Positions 27,800-39,500 of a stretch of DNA of 64,000 nucleotides are shown here, one piece after another. Origin of the DNA: Pseudomonadota bacterium (GTDB taxonomy: Bacteria; Pseudomonadota; Gammaproteobacteria; Burkholderiales; Thiobacillaceae); assembly GCA_021847835.1 (NCBI GenBank), contig JAJZPR010000001.1, positions 62,001 through 126,000 of the forward strand, written 5' to 3'. The translations under genes were made by a program, and so were the position numbers. The notes beneath the pieces are model-generated. The model did no database searches and was not told the origin of the DNA. It saw only the letters and a program-made list of their open reading frames with translations. Each line of letters begins with the position of its first letter. Positions within the stretch are counted from its first letter, which is position 1.

Positions 27800-29947
27800 A
27801 TGGCAGCAACGCAATTTGAAATTGATAATGCATTGATGGCAGGCCGTGCCTACTTCGACACACGGGCGTCTACTAATCGTTTCCCTGTTCCGCAGGGATG
27901 GGCCGAGTTTAAACATCGTGCACTCGACAGTGGCTTTGAGGCCATGTCCTTTCAGCGCGAATCCAACCCGAACGAAATCGTCATTTCCTTCGCGGGCACG
28001 GACTTTACGGATTTCTTCGGTGACTGGACGAAAGCGAACTTTCCGCTCGCTTTCGGCGAACTGGGCACCCAGCTCGTCGATGCCGCGCGCTACTACCTCG
28101 AAGTCAAGGCCGCCAACCCCACCGCCATCATCAGCTTCACCGGCCACAGCCTCGGCGGCGGGCTGGCCGCGCTGATGGCTGTCTTCTTCGACGAACAGGC
28201 TATCACCTTCGATCAGGCACCGTTCGCGGCTGCGGCGAGTGACACCGTCCGGGCCGAACTCGAATTTTGGCTGAATGGCTATGGATACAGCGACGCCATG
28301 CTCACCTCGCTGGTTCCGGAATTCATGAGCTACAGCGAAGGCACCCGCACCGCCAACGTCACTGGCTACTACGTGGAAGGCGAAGCCCTGCAATACCCGC
28401 CCTTCTCGGCGTACGACACCATCGGCACCCAGACCATGCTACCGCAGCACAGCGTTGACCTGGGCCTTGTTGACGGCCCCCGCGATCTCCACTCCCAGAC
28501 CCTGCTCACCGCCTTCCTACTGAGCGACACCTTCCGCGACCTGACCTTCAAGTTGCCCGACCTGCTGAAGACCCTGTTCGACGAGGCGCTCTATGCTCGC
28601 AGCACCGAGCCGGGACCCGATGCGCAACCCAATTTCCTCGAACACCTCCTCCGCCACCAGATCGGCGTAGCCGCCGACCCGATTGCCGGCGTTGCCGCCA
28701 TTCCCGCCGACGCCATGCTCGACCGTTTTGTCGTCGACCTCCAGAAAGTCACCCCCGACACTTACGGCATGGCTTCCGGCACCGCCATGGCCGAAGCCCT
28801 GGTCGTGACCGCGATGGAATACCACTACTTCAAGGACGCCGCCAGCGCCAGCCAGCTTTTCACCTTTGACAATTACGGCCTGCATTTCAAATACAGCGAC
28901 ATCGGCGCATCCAGCTACAAGAGCCTGCCAAAGCTGGTTGATGCGGTGAATGCTTTTCTGACGCCGGAAGAGCAGGCGCTGTTGAATGGAAAGCTGATCA
29001 AGCAGGACGCCTGGCACATCCAGTCCGGAGTGGGCGGCATGGTCGTGCATGCCGGTGCCGGCAACGACGCCATGATCGGCGGTGCCAATTCTGACGGCCT
29101 GTGGGGAGGCGGGGGCGCTGACATCCTCATCGGCGGCGCGAACAACGATGTGCTTGCAGGCGAAACGGGCAACGATTATCTGCTGGGTGGGATTGGCTTC
29201 GACACCTACCTAATCAACCCTGGCGACGGCTACGACACCATCCTGGACACGGACGGGCAGGGAGTAGTCACGATCGGCGGGATCGAGGCCAAAGGCAGCG
29301 CCACTGGAGGGCTTGATGCGAAGAAATGGATCCAGGTCGGCAACGTCTGGCAGGACCGGCAAAACGGCCTTACCTATGGACTGGCCGCCTTGGCCGATGG
29401 CAGCCAGACCCTGCTCATCCGCGACCTGAGCGGCAGCACGGTTGAAATCAAAGACTGGTCGGAAAACGAACTTGGCATCACACTCGGCGCAGGCGCGGCA
29501 CCCGTGGTATTGCCACTGCCAACCACTTCCACCACCCTCAGCGGCGACCTCAAGCCTGCCGACACCGATCCTGCCGCCGCCGGCGTGCAGGCCGCCTACG
29601 ACGACCTCGGCAATATCATCGTCGGGACCGAAGCCGACCCCGGCCGTGCCGACACCCTTTACGACAGTGCCGGCAACGACCGCATCGAAGGCAAAGGCGG
29701 CAACGACACCCTTCTGGCCGAGCGCGGCGGGGACGACATTCTGGATGGCGGCGCAGGCGACGACCTGCTCTTGGGCGACGCCGGCCACGCTTTGGCCGAC
29801 GCCCTCGAACAATACGCCCAGGCCTCCACCCGCGCCGAGCAGCTCGCCCTGCTCGACGGCCTCGTCGAGGCCTGGTCCGATACTAGCGATAACGACCTCA
29901 TGCTGGGTGGTGCGGAAAATGAATCAGCCTGGAAGGAGGCAGCATAA
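27800..29947 (+). CDS. Lipase class 3-like RTX protein, C-terminally truncated
   Basis: A 715-residue protein with GAGGAG before its ATG. Residues 1-300 form an alpha/beta-hydrolase of the lipase_3 kind: 'IVISFAGTDFTDFFGDW' (oxyanion strand) and 'FTGHSLGGGLAALMA' with Ser117 as nucleophile. After about residue 410 come RTX repeats ('GAGNDAMIGG', '[11 protein letters not shown]') and the module shared with the other RTX genes; bases 29404-29766 are identical to the giant's 32544-32906. The end ('STRAEQLALLDGLVEAWS', then 'ESAWKEAA') resembles an interior part of large RTX proteins joined to a short tail. No T1SS C-terminal end like the giant's is present. The tail codons also encode AAGGAGG for the next gene. 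Confidence 0.85.
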   Translation: MAATQFEIDNALMAGRAYFDTRASTNRFPVPQGWAEFKHRALDSGFEAMSFQRESNPNEIVISFAGTDFTDFFGDWTKANFPLAFGELGTQLVDAARYYLEVKAANPTAIISFTGHSLGGGLAALMAVFFDEQAITFDQAPFAAAASDTVRAELEFWLNGYGYSDAMLTSLVPEFMSYSEGTRTANVTGYYVEGEALQYPPFSAYDTIGTQTMLPQHSVDLGLVDGPRDLHSQTLLTAFLLSDTFRDLTFKLPDLLKTLFDEALYARSTEPGPDAQPNFLEHLLRHQIGVAADPIAGVAAIPADAMLDRFVVDLQKVTPDTYGMASGTAMAEALVVTAMEYHYFKDAASASQLFTFDNYGLHFKYSDIGASSYKSLPKLVDAVNAFLTPEEQALLNGKLIKQDAWHIQSGVGGMVVHAGAGNDAMIGGANSDGLWGGGGADILIGGANNDVLAGETGNDYLLGGIGFDTYLINPGDGYDTILDTDGQGVVTIGGIEAKGSATGGLDAKKWIQVGNVWQDRQNGLTYGLAALADGSQTLLIRDLSGSTVEIKDWSENELGITLGAGAAPVVLPLPTTSTTLSGDLKPADTDPAAAGVQAAYDDLGNIIVGTEADPGRADTLYDSAGNDRIEGKGGNDTLLAERGGDDILDGGAGDDLLLGDAGHALADALEQYAQASTRAEQLALLDGLVEAWSDTSDNDLMLGGAENESAWKEAA
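29404..29766 (+). repeat. 363-bp exact repeat, copy 1
   Basis: Bases 29404-29766 are identical to 32544-32906 in the giant gene by direct line-by-line comparison (offset 3140). The flanking 29222-29303 matches 32362-32443 with one difference. A third, diverged copy lies at about 26283-26530. Confidence 0.95.
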
Positions 29948-30547
29948 ATGCTGGGATTGATGGTTTTACTGGCGCTGGGGATTTACCTTGGCATCAGCGC
30001 ACTGGTTATCTGGCTGACTGTGCGTTGGGCGAAGAAGCGCGGACGCAGAGGATGGGTGTGGGGCGGTCTTGCCGCCTTCGCCATGTACAACCTGGTGTTC
30101 TGGGACTGGATTCCTACGATTGCCATGCACAAGTATTACTGCGCGACCGAAGCGGGGTTCTGGGTCTACAAGACGCCGGAGCAGTGGATGAAGGAAAACC
30201 CGGGGGTTATGGAAACATTGAAGCCGTATCCAAACCCAGAATGGGGAGGCATCCAGATGAAAAACGGTTCGGTTGACAGATTTAACGATAGATTTGGGGA
30301 TTGGGATAAGCGTGACAAGAAACTGGGCGGATTTCTAATTCAACGAAAAGAAAGCGCAATCGTTGATGTCGAGACACAGGAGTTTCTTACTTACGAAGTG
30401 GATTTTTTATCAGGCCCAAGAGAGGCTGGTGCCATATGGAAGAGTTGGCTGATCAAAGATTCCTGTTACACGGATGAGCAGCGAACAAAAAATCAAACGC
30501 TTGAAAGCGAAATTCTTGCAAAACTTAAAATGACGGGGAGTAGATGA
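29948..30547 (+). CDS. Small two-TM membrane protein, candidate partner of the giant lipase-RTX protein
   Basis: A 199-residue protein. Two hydrophobic helices at the N-terminus ('[20 protein letters not shown]' and '[20 protein letters not shown]') are followed by a soluble domain beginning '[20 protein letters not shown]'. I have an impression of similar uncharacterised proteins in other proteobacteria but cannot name the family. It starts immediately after the previous stop, using AAGGAGG at 29933-29939 inside the lipase tail, and its stop overlaps the giant's ATG (ATGA). Coupling to both neighbours, low GC, and membrane location suggest a protective partner for one of the lipases; unproven. 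Confidence 0.88.
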   Translation: MLGLMVLLALGIYLGISALVIWLTVRWAKKRGRRGWVWGGLAAFAMYNLVFWDWIPTIAMHKYYCATEAGFWVYKTPEQWMKENPGVMETLKPYPNPEWGGIQMKNGSVDRFNDRFGDWDKRDKKLGGFLIQRKESAIVDVETQEFLTYEVDFLSGPREAGAIWKSWLIKDSCYTDEQRTKNQTLESEILAKLKMTGSR

Positions 30548-33500
30548 TGATAAACACAAAAGATTTCTTTGATCTGTCCCAACTCGCTGAAGCGAGCTAC
30601 GCAAATTTTAATGTGTCTGTAAGTAATTATGATGAGGCACTGGAAGACAAGGGTTTTTCGGCATTACAAGCCGATACGATGCTGTTGCATTGGACCATCA
30701 TCGCCCACCAACCCAACACCACCAGCGGTTTTTCCTCCACGCTGTTCAAGAATACAGATGGAAGCTATGTGTTGGCCATCCGGGGAACCGAGCCTGAAAC
30801 CATTACTGATTTGACAGCAGATATCGGTGATATAGCTATTGACGGTATAGCGATCGACCAGATCGTCGACCTGTACAACGAATGGCAGCACATTTCTCAA
30901 AGCAGCTATCACACTGCTTACCTGGAAACACTGGAAGTGGAAACCGCCGCCTATGCCTTGGCCAAGGCTGGGCAATTCGTGCCCGGCTTCGACATGGCGG
31001 CGGATGTTTACCTGGCCTACCTGCGCGGTCGCACCGACGTCATCATCGACGAGCCTAGCGGGCTGGTCAGAACCATCCGCTTTGAAACTGCTGCCTCAGT
31101 CGGCCTTGGGCTCGACATAGATCCCGGCAGCCTCACTGTTACCGGCCACAGCCTGGGCGGGCATCTGGCCGTTGCTTTCACCCGGCTGTTTCCCGAAATG
31201 GGCGCACAGGCGTTTACTGTCAACGGCGCTGGCTTTGCCACCGGGGAAATCTCTGTGCCCGGGCTGGGCGGCACAGCACAGATCAACATCACCAACCTGT
31301 TCAGTATGTTGGGCGGTGCTACTGGGTTCAATGGCGAGAAGATCCTGAACCTGTATGGCGATAAGAACCCCGAAGTCGTGACCAGGGACGGCCCGTTACT
31401 GTTCCAGCAAGGCGTGCACGAAGCCATCTACATCGAGCACGTCGATTTGCTGGAGTCGGCCCTCGGCCATGGAGGCCGCGGCATGACCGACAGCCTCGCG
31501 GTCTACGGTCTGTTCTTCGCAATGGATGCGAGCCTGCAGGCCATGCCGCTCAAGGATGCGCTGGCAAGGCTCAAACCCATCTTCGAAGCGGCCAGCAGCG
31601 ACGACGGCCCGGGAGGACTGCTGAGCCCCGCTCCCAATGCCAGCCTCGAAAATCTCGTCAATGCCCTGGCCGACCTCTTTGGCGCCGGCGAACACATCTC
31701 AAAGGATAGGATCGACGATAGAGACCGACTGTACAAGGCCATCGAGGCCATAAGAACGAATTCGAACTACGATCTTGCTGTTCAGGCCAAGGATTTCATC
31801 ACTGTTCAGCCCTTGGCCGTGTTGAGCCGCGAACAGATCGTCGCCAAAGCGAAACTCGACACCCCCGAAGGACTGGCCTACCGCTACGCCATCACCAACC
31901 TGATCCCCTTCGCGATCAGCGGCGATGCGGCCTTGTATGACCCGCACAACACATCCGGCGAACTCGACCTCTACGACCCCGCCACCGGCGCGGGCGCGCT
32001 GACCGAACGCTATCTGCGCGACCGCGCTGCGATGCTTGCGTGGCAAATGCAGTTCAACACCGACGACATCCAGCCAGAAGGCAACACGTACTACAAGTTC
32101 CAAGGCGGCACGCCGTTCTACTTCCGGGATATGACCAGCGACACGCGGATCAGCATTGGCGGTGGCTATAGGCTGGACATGCTGAAACCATTATCCGAGT
32201 TCAGTCACGTCGTCTTTGGGTCGGGGAACGATGACCCGATTTTTGGGCAAGGGAAGAATGACTGGCTCTATGGCGGTATGGGAGATGACACGCTCACTGG
32301 CAAAGGCGGCAACGACTACGTTGAAGGTGGCCGGGGTTACGACACCTACGTCATCAATGCCGGCGACGGCTACGACACCATCCTGGACGCGGACGGGCAG
32401 GGAGTAGTCACGATCGGCGGGATCGAGGCCAAAGGCAGCGCCACCTACGGACTGAACCCCGCCAAATGGATTCAGTCCGGCAATGTCTGGCAGGATCAGG
32501 CACACGGCATCGCCTACGCCTTGGTCAGCCAGGCCGATGGCGGCCAGACCCTGCTCATCCGCGACCTGAGCGGCAGCACGGTTGAAATCAAAGACTGGTC
32601 GGAAAACGAACTTGGCATCACACTCGGCGCAGGCGCGGCACCCGTGGTATTGCCACTGCCAACCACTTCCACCACCCTCAGCGGCGACCTCAAGCCTGCC
32701 GACACCGATCCTGCCGCCGCCGGCGTGCAGGCCGCCTACGACGACCTCGGCAATATCATCGTCGGGACCGAAGCCGACCCCGGCCGTGCCGACACCCTTT
32801 ACGACAGTGCCGGCAACGACCGCATCGAAGGCAAAGGCGGCAACGACACCCTTCTGGCCGAGCGCGGCGGGGACGACATTCTGGATGGCGGCGCAGGCGA
32901 CGACCTCCTCTTAGCCTACGCTGGCAACGACGCCCTCATTGGCGGCGCCGGGCGCGACATCCTGCAAGGCGGCAGTGGCGACGACCAGCTTTACGGCGCA
33001 GAACGCATTGCCGACCTCGCCGCGTATATCCAATCCAGCGACACCCAGGAAGGCAGCGGCGCCCAGGGCGACTGGCTCAGTGGCGGCAGCGGCGCCGACA
33101 CCCTCGTGGGCGACACCGGAGCCGACGTCCTCTTGGGCGGCGCGGGCGAAGACCTCCTCATCGGCGGAGCGGGCGACGACTACATCCAGGGCGACGCCAG
33201 CGGCTACGCCCAGCGCGGCTGGACCCTCACCCGCGAAGTGATCGACCAGGGCGACCACACCAGCTACCAGCCCCACCTCACCGACGCCTCGGTCTACTCC
33301 ACCGCCAGCGGCGAAGCCGACGTCATCTACGGCGGCGCCGGCAACGACTGGATCAACGGCAACGGCGGCAACGATATCGTGGACGGCGGCGCCGACAACG
33401 ACACCCTCTGGGGGGATGGGGGCGACGACGTCCTGCTGGGCGGCGCGGGCGACGATGTCCTGCTGGGCGACAACGGCTATCCCGACACCGAAGCCGGCGG

Positions 33501-36500
33501 CAACGACCTCCTGCTGGGCGGCGACGGCAACGACATTCTCTGGGGCAACGGGGGGCAGGATGTGCTCGACGGCGGCATCGGCGACGACACCCTCAACGGC
33601 GGCTATGGCAACGACAGCCTCCAGGGCGGCGCGGGCGACGACACCCTGAACGGCGGCGAAGGAGACGACCTCCTCGACGGCGGCGAAGGCGTCAATACCC
33701 TGTACGGCGGCGAAGGCAACGACACCCTCATTGGCCACGCCGGCGACAGCCTGAACGGCGGCGCGGGCGACGATATCTACATCATCGAAGGGCAAGCAAG
33801 TGTTGAAATATTTGACAATCTTGGCACCAACAGCCTGATATTCAATGATGCCTCCAGCCTTGAGTCCGTTTCGCTGAGCGCGGTTGAAGACGGCGCTGCC
33901 ATCAATCTGGATTTGGGCAACGGACAAAACATTCGTTTTGATGCTGGATTTGGCACCAGTATTGGCCTGCAAACCCAAGGTGGCGACACTCGCGATTTTG
34001 AAAGCTGGGTGGCCGACAGTATCACCACCCCCGTCTACCTCATCAATCCCGACAGCGGCGGCGTGCTCTATGGTGCAGCAGGCGATGATGAGCTTACCGG
34101 CGGCGCCGGCGCCGACATCCTGCGCGGCCACGGTGGCAATGACACCCTCGACGGCGGTGAAGGCGACGACACCCTGGATGGTGGCGCGGGTGCGGACACG
34201 CTGGTTGGCGGCGCCGGAAACGACACCTTGGTAGGCAGCGATACCGGGGACTGGCTGTATGGCGGCGAGGGCGACGATACCTACATCATCAACGGACGGG
34301 TAAGCGTCGAAGTCTTTGACAACATGGGCACCAACATCCTGATGCTGAACGATGTGGCCACTCTGGATCCCGCTATGCTCAGCGTGACAGACAACGGCCA
34401 AACCATCAGCCTCGATCTGGGCAACGGCCAGGCCATCCGTTTCATCAGCGGTTTTAGGACAACGCTCAAGGTGCGGGCACAAGACGGCAGCGAACTCGAT
34501 ATCGAGGCCTGGGTTGCTGAAAACGTGACCGACCCACTTACCTTGCAGAGCGCCAGCACAGGTGGTTTGCTCTATGGTGGCGCAGGCGACGATGTGATTT
34601 ATGGCGGCAACGGCGATGACATTCTGCATGGGCATGGCGGCGACGACACCCTCTATGGCGGCGAAGGCAACGACTATCTGGTGGGCGGCGAAGGCGTGGA
34701 CACACTGTATGGCGGCGCGGGCGACGACATCCTCATCGGCAGCGCCGGCGACATCCTCGACGGCGGCGAAGGCAACGACACCTACATCATCGACGGCCAG
34801 GTCAGCGTGGAAATCACCGACAACGCCGGCAGCAGCAACCTCTCTCTCCAGGTGGATGCCTCCAATCCGACCGTGGTGGCAAGCTTTACCGGCGACCGCG
34901 GACGGGTTTCCAGCCTGGGGTTTGCCAATGGCGCAACGATCAGCCTTGGCAGCGGCATAAACTGGCGCAGCATGTGCCTGACCATCAGCGGGCAGGGGAC
35001 TTCAATCAGAACCACCATGACCCCATGCGACGAAACCGCCGCCGGAGGCGTCTCGGGTGGTGCGCTGACCTGGAGGCGGAGCGGAACACTCAGCAACGCC
35101 TGGGGCAGTGGCGGAGGCGGCGGCCCCATCTGGTTTGGCAGTGGCGGCCCGGGGGATTGGGGGCATCGCATCTATATGGCCAACTATGCCATGTCGCCGG
35201 GCGCCAATGATTCCTACAATAGCGCCTACGCTTGGTTCCCCCGCCGCGACCCTCTGACGCTGGACCTCGACGGCGACGGCCTGGAAACCACAGGCATCGA
35301 TTCCTCCAACCCCGTCCTATTCGACCATGACGGTGACGGTGCCAAGAACGCCACCGGCTGGGTCAAGCCCGACGACGGCTTCCTCGTGCTCGACCGCAAC
35401 GGCAACGGCACCATCGACAATGGCGCCGAACTCTTTGGCGACTCCACTCCCATCCTCGACGCTGAAGGCAACGTCATCCGCAAGGCTGCCGACGGCTTCG
35501 ACGCCCTGGCGCAGGAAGACACCAACGGCGACGGCCTGGTCAACGCCCAGGACGCCAACTGGGCGAATCTCCGCATCTGGCAGGACGCCGACAGCGACGG
35601 CGTCACAGATGCCGGCGAACTCAAGACCCTGGGGGAACTGGGCATCGCCGCGCTGCGCGTGGCCAAGACAGAGAACGACACCCCGCTTCCCAACGGCAAC
35701 GTGCTGGCCGACCTGGGCAGCTTCCTCTACCGCGACGGGCACGAAGCCAGCCTTGGCAACGTCACCGGCGGCATGGCCGACATCGACCTGGCGGACAATC
35801 CCTTCTACCGCGAATTCAGCGACACCCTGGACACCAGCGCCGTGGCGCACCTCCCCGACATGCAGGGCTCCGGCGCCGTGCGCGATCTGAGGGAAGCGGC
35901 GAGTCTCTCCACAGATCTGGCCGGCGTGTTGAAAAGCTATGTCGGCGCTGCCACGAAGGCCGAGCAGACCGCCCTGCTCGACGAGGTGCTGGGCCGGTGG
36001 GCGGCCACAGCGACCTTCGACACCAGCGTTGAACGCGCCACGCAACAAGGATTCACCCTGAACTACCGCGCCCCCGACGGTGCCGACATGACCGCCTGGG
36101 TGGAACTGCTGGAAACCTTCAACGGCATGCCCTTCGTGCAGGTGGACGCGGGTGGCGTGCGCACCAGTGCAGGGCAATGGATTGCCGCCAGCAGCATGGC
36201 CAGCGGCGAAAACGGCGAGGCAGCCCAGGTGCTGAACTTCACTCTTTCGTCTGCGCAGATGAGCTTCATGAACCAGGCGTACGCAGCCCTTAAGCGAAGC
36301 GTCTACGACGGCCTGCTGCTGCAAACCCGGCTCAAACCCTACATGGACGGGGTCGGCTTAATCATCAACCCCAACGGTCTCGCCATGGATTTCAGCGGCG
36401 TGGACGCCGCCTTCCAGGCGCGCTTCGACGAAGCGCCGGCCGAGGCGGTGCGTGACCTTCTGGACATGCAGCGCGTGGCCGGCCAGGGTCTGACCCGTCT

Positions 36501-39500
36501 GGGATGGGAGGGCTATGGACAATTGCGCGATTGGCTGGCGGCCGCCTCAACAGATCCCGCACTCAAGAGCGCGACCCTGCCGGCGCTCGCCGACTTCGGC
36601 TATTCCGGTTTTTCGGCAGATGGTGTGGGCGTCGGCGGCAACGAGGTGGTGGTCGGCGCCGAGGGCGGCGCCGTACTCAACGGCAATGGCGGGAACGATC
36701 TCGTGCTGGGCGGTACCGGCGATGACACGCTCAACGGCGGCGCGGGCAACGACATTCTTTATGGTGGCGCGGGCAACGACACCTACGTCTTCAACCTCGG
36801 CGATGGCAGGGACACCGTCATCGAAACCCGGGGGGATATGGGAATCGACACCCTGAGCTTCGGGCCTGGCATCCTCGCGGGTGACCTCGATATCTACCGG
36901 GACGGTGACAATCTTGTGTTCGCTCACGGAAACGGCAGGGACACGCTGACCATCTCCAACTGGTTTGACGGTCTCATCAAAGCCGCCCACGGGCTGGATG
37001 CCGTGACCTTCGCGGATGGCACCACGCTGGACCTCAATGCCCTGCAGTTGGGCACCAGCGGCAATGACACACTGACCGGCACTGGGGCCAACGATCTCCT
37101 TGCCGGCGGCGCAGGCAACGATGTGCTCGTGGGCCATGCCGGCGACGACCTCTTGCACGGTGGCGCGGGCGCCGACACCCTGGTCGGCGGTACAGGCAAT
37201 GATCTCTACGTCTTGGACCACACTGGCGACCAGGTCATTGAACTCGAAGGCGAAGGCGTGGACACCGTGCAGGCCCGCGTGAGCCACACCTTGGCCGCCC
37301 ATGTGGAAAACCTCAACCTGGTCAGCACCACCAGCATCAATGGTACCGGCAACGAACTTGACAATGTGCTCACCGGCAACAGCGGCGATAACGTCCTTCT
37401 GGGACTCTCCGGCAACGACACCCTCATGGGCGGCGTGGGCAACGACCTGCTCAATGGCGGCGCGGGCACCGACGTGATGGCCGGTGGCACGGGAGACGAC
37501 GCTTACGTGGTGGACACCCTGGAAGACACCGTCATCGAGCAAGTTGGACAGGGTACCGACACCGTGTACACGGGGCTCGCCTACACCCTCGGCCAGAACT
37601 TGGAGAATCTTACCCTCACCGGCAACGATGCCGTGTCCGGCACCGGCAACGAACTCGCCAACGTCATCGTCGGCAACGCCGCCGACAACACCCTCGTCGG
37701 CCTTGACGGCAACGACACGCTGGACGGCGGCCAGGGCGCCGACACGATGCTGGGCGGTACGGGCGACGACATTTACGTCGTCGACAACGTCGGCGACCAA
37801 GTGATCGAGAACGCCGATGAAGGTATCGACCTCGTCAAGTCCTCGATTACCTACACCCTCACCGTCACTACGGAGAACCTCACCCTCACCGGCACGGCGA
37901 ACCTCGCCGGCACCGGCAACGTGCTGGACAACACCCTCATCGGCAACAGCGGCGACAACCTGCTGACCGGCCTCGAAGGCAACGACGCGCTGGACGGCGG
38001 CGGGGGCGCAGACACCCTGCTTGGCGGTGCCGGCAATGACACCTACGTGGTGGACAACACGGGCGATGCGGTGATCGAGCAGGCGGGCGAGGGCACGGAT
38101 ACCGTACGGTCCTACATCACTACCACCCTGGCGGAAAACGTAGAGAACCTGACCCTGATCGGCGGCTTCATCAACGGCGTCGGCAACGAACTCGACAACG
38201 TCCTCATCGGCAGTTCCGGCGACAACGTGCTCGATGGCGGGCTCGGCGCCGACAGCATGGCCGGCGGCGTTGGCAACGACAGCTACATCCTGGACAACCT
38301 GGGCGACACCGTTAGCGAATACGCCGGCCAGGGCACCGACACCGTCATCAGCCCCTTCGACTACACCCTGGGTGCCAATGTCGAGAACCTCGCCCTGACC
38401 GAGGCGGCGCTCACCGGCACCGGCAACGAACTGGATAACGCCATCACCGGCACGGCGGCGGACAACACCCTCATGGGTCTGGACGGCAACGACACGCTGG
38501 ACGGTGGCAGTGGCGACGACACCCTGATCGGCGGCCGCGGCGACGACACCTATGTGGTGGATAGCCTCGGCGATACCACGGTCGAACTGGCTGGCGAAGG
38601 CGTGGACACGGTGAAGGCCAGCCTGACCTGGACGCTGGCGGACAATGTCGAGAATCTCATTCTTACCGGCACGGAAACGTTCGCCGGCATCGGCAACACG
38701 CTCGACAATGTCATCACCGGCAACAGCGCCGCCAATAGCCTGACCGGCCTGGACGGCAACGACACGCTGGACGGCAAGGCGGGCGCCGATACCCTGATCG
38801 GCGGTACGGGCAGCGACACCTATGTGGTGGACAACGCGGGCGATCTCGTCATCGAGAATGCCGGGGAGGGCACGGATACCGTGTTGTCTTCCATCACGTA
38901 TACGCTGACCGGCAATGTCGAGAACCTGAGCCTGACCGGCAGCACTGGCATCAATGGCACGGGCAATGAACTCGACAATGTCATCACTGGCAACAACGCC
39001 GCCAATACCCTGACTGGCCTGGACGGCAACGACACACTCGATGGCGGCGTGGGCGCCGACACCCTGATCGGCGGCACGGGCGACGACGTCTATATCGCAG
39101 ACAGCAGTTCCGATGCCGTTGTGGAGAATGCCGACGAAGGCCTGGATACCGTGCGTGCCAGCGCCAGTTTCGCTCTTTCGGGCAACGTCGAGAACCTTGT
39201 GCTGACCGGCGCGGCCAACATCAACGCGAGCGGGAATTCCCTGGACAACGTTATCACCGGAAACGGCGGCGACAACGTCATTGACGGCGGCCTCGGCGCC
39301 GACAGCATGGCCGGCGGCGCGGGCAACGATACCTATGTGGTGGACGACACCGGCGACCTCGTGATCGAGAACGCCAATGCCGGCACGGACACGGTCCAGT
39401 CCGCCATCAGCTACACGCTGACGGCCAACGTCGAGAATCTGACGCTGACCGGCAGCGCGGATCTGGAAGGCACGGGCAACAGCCTGAACAACAGCCTCAT

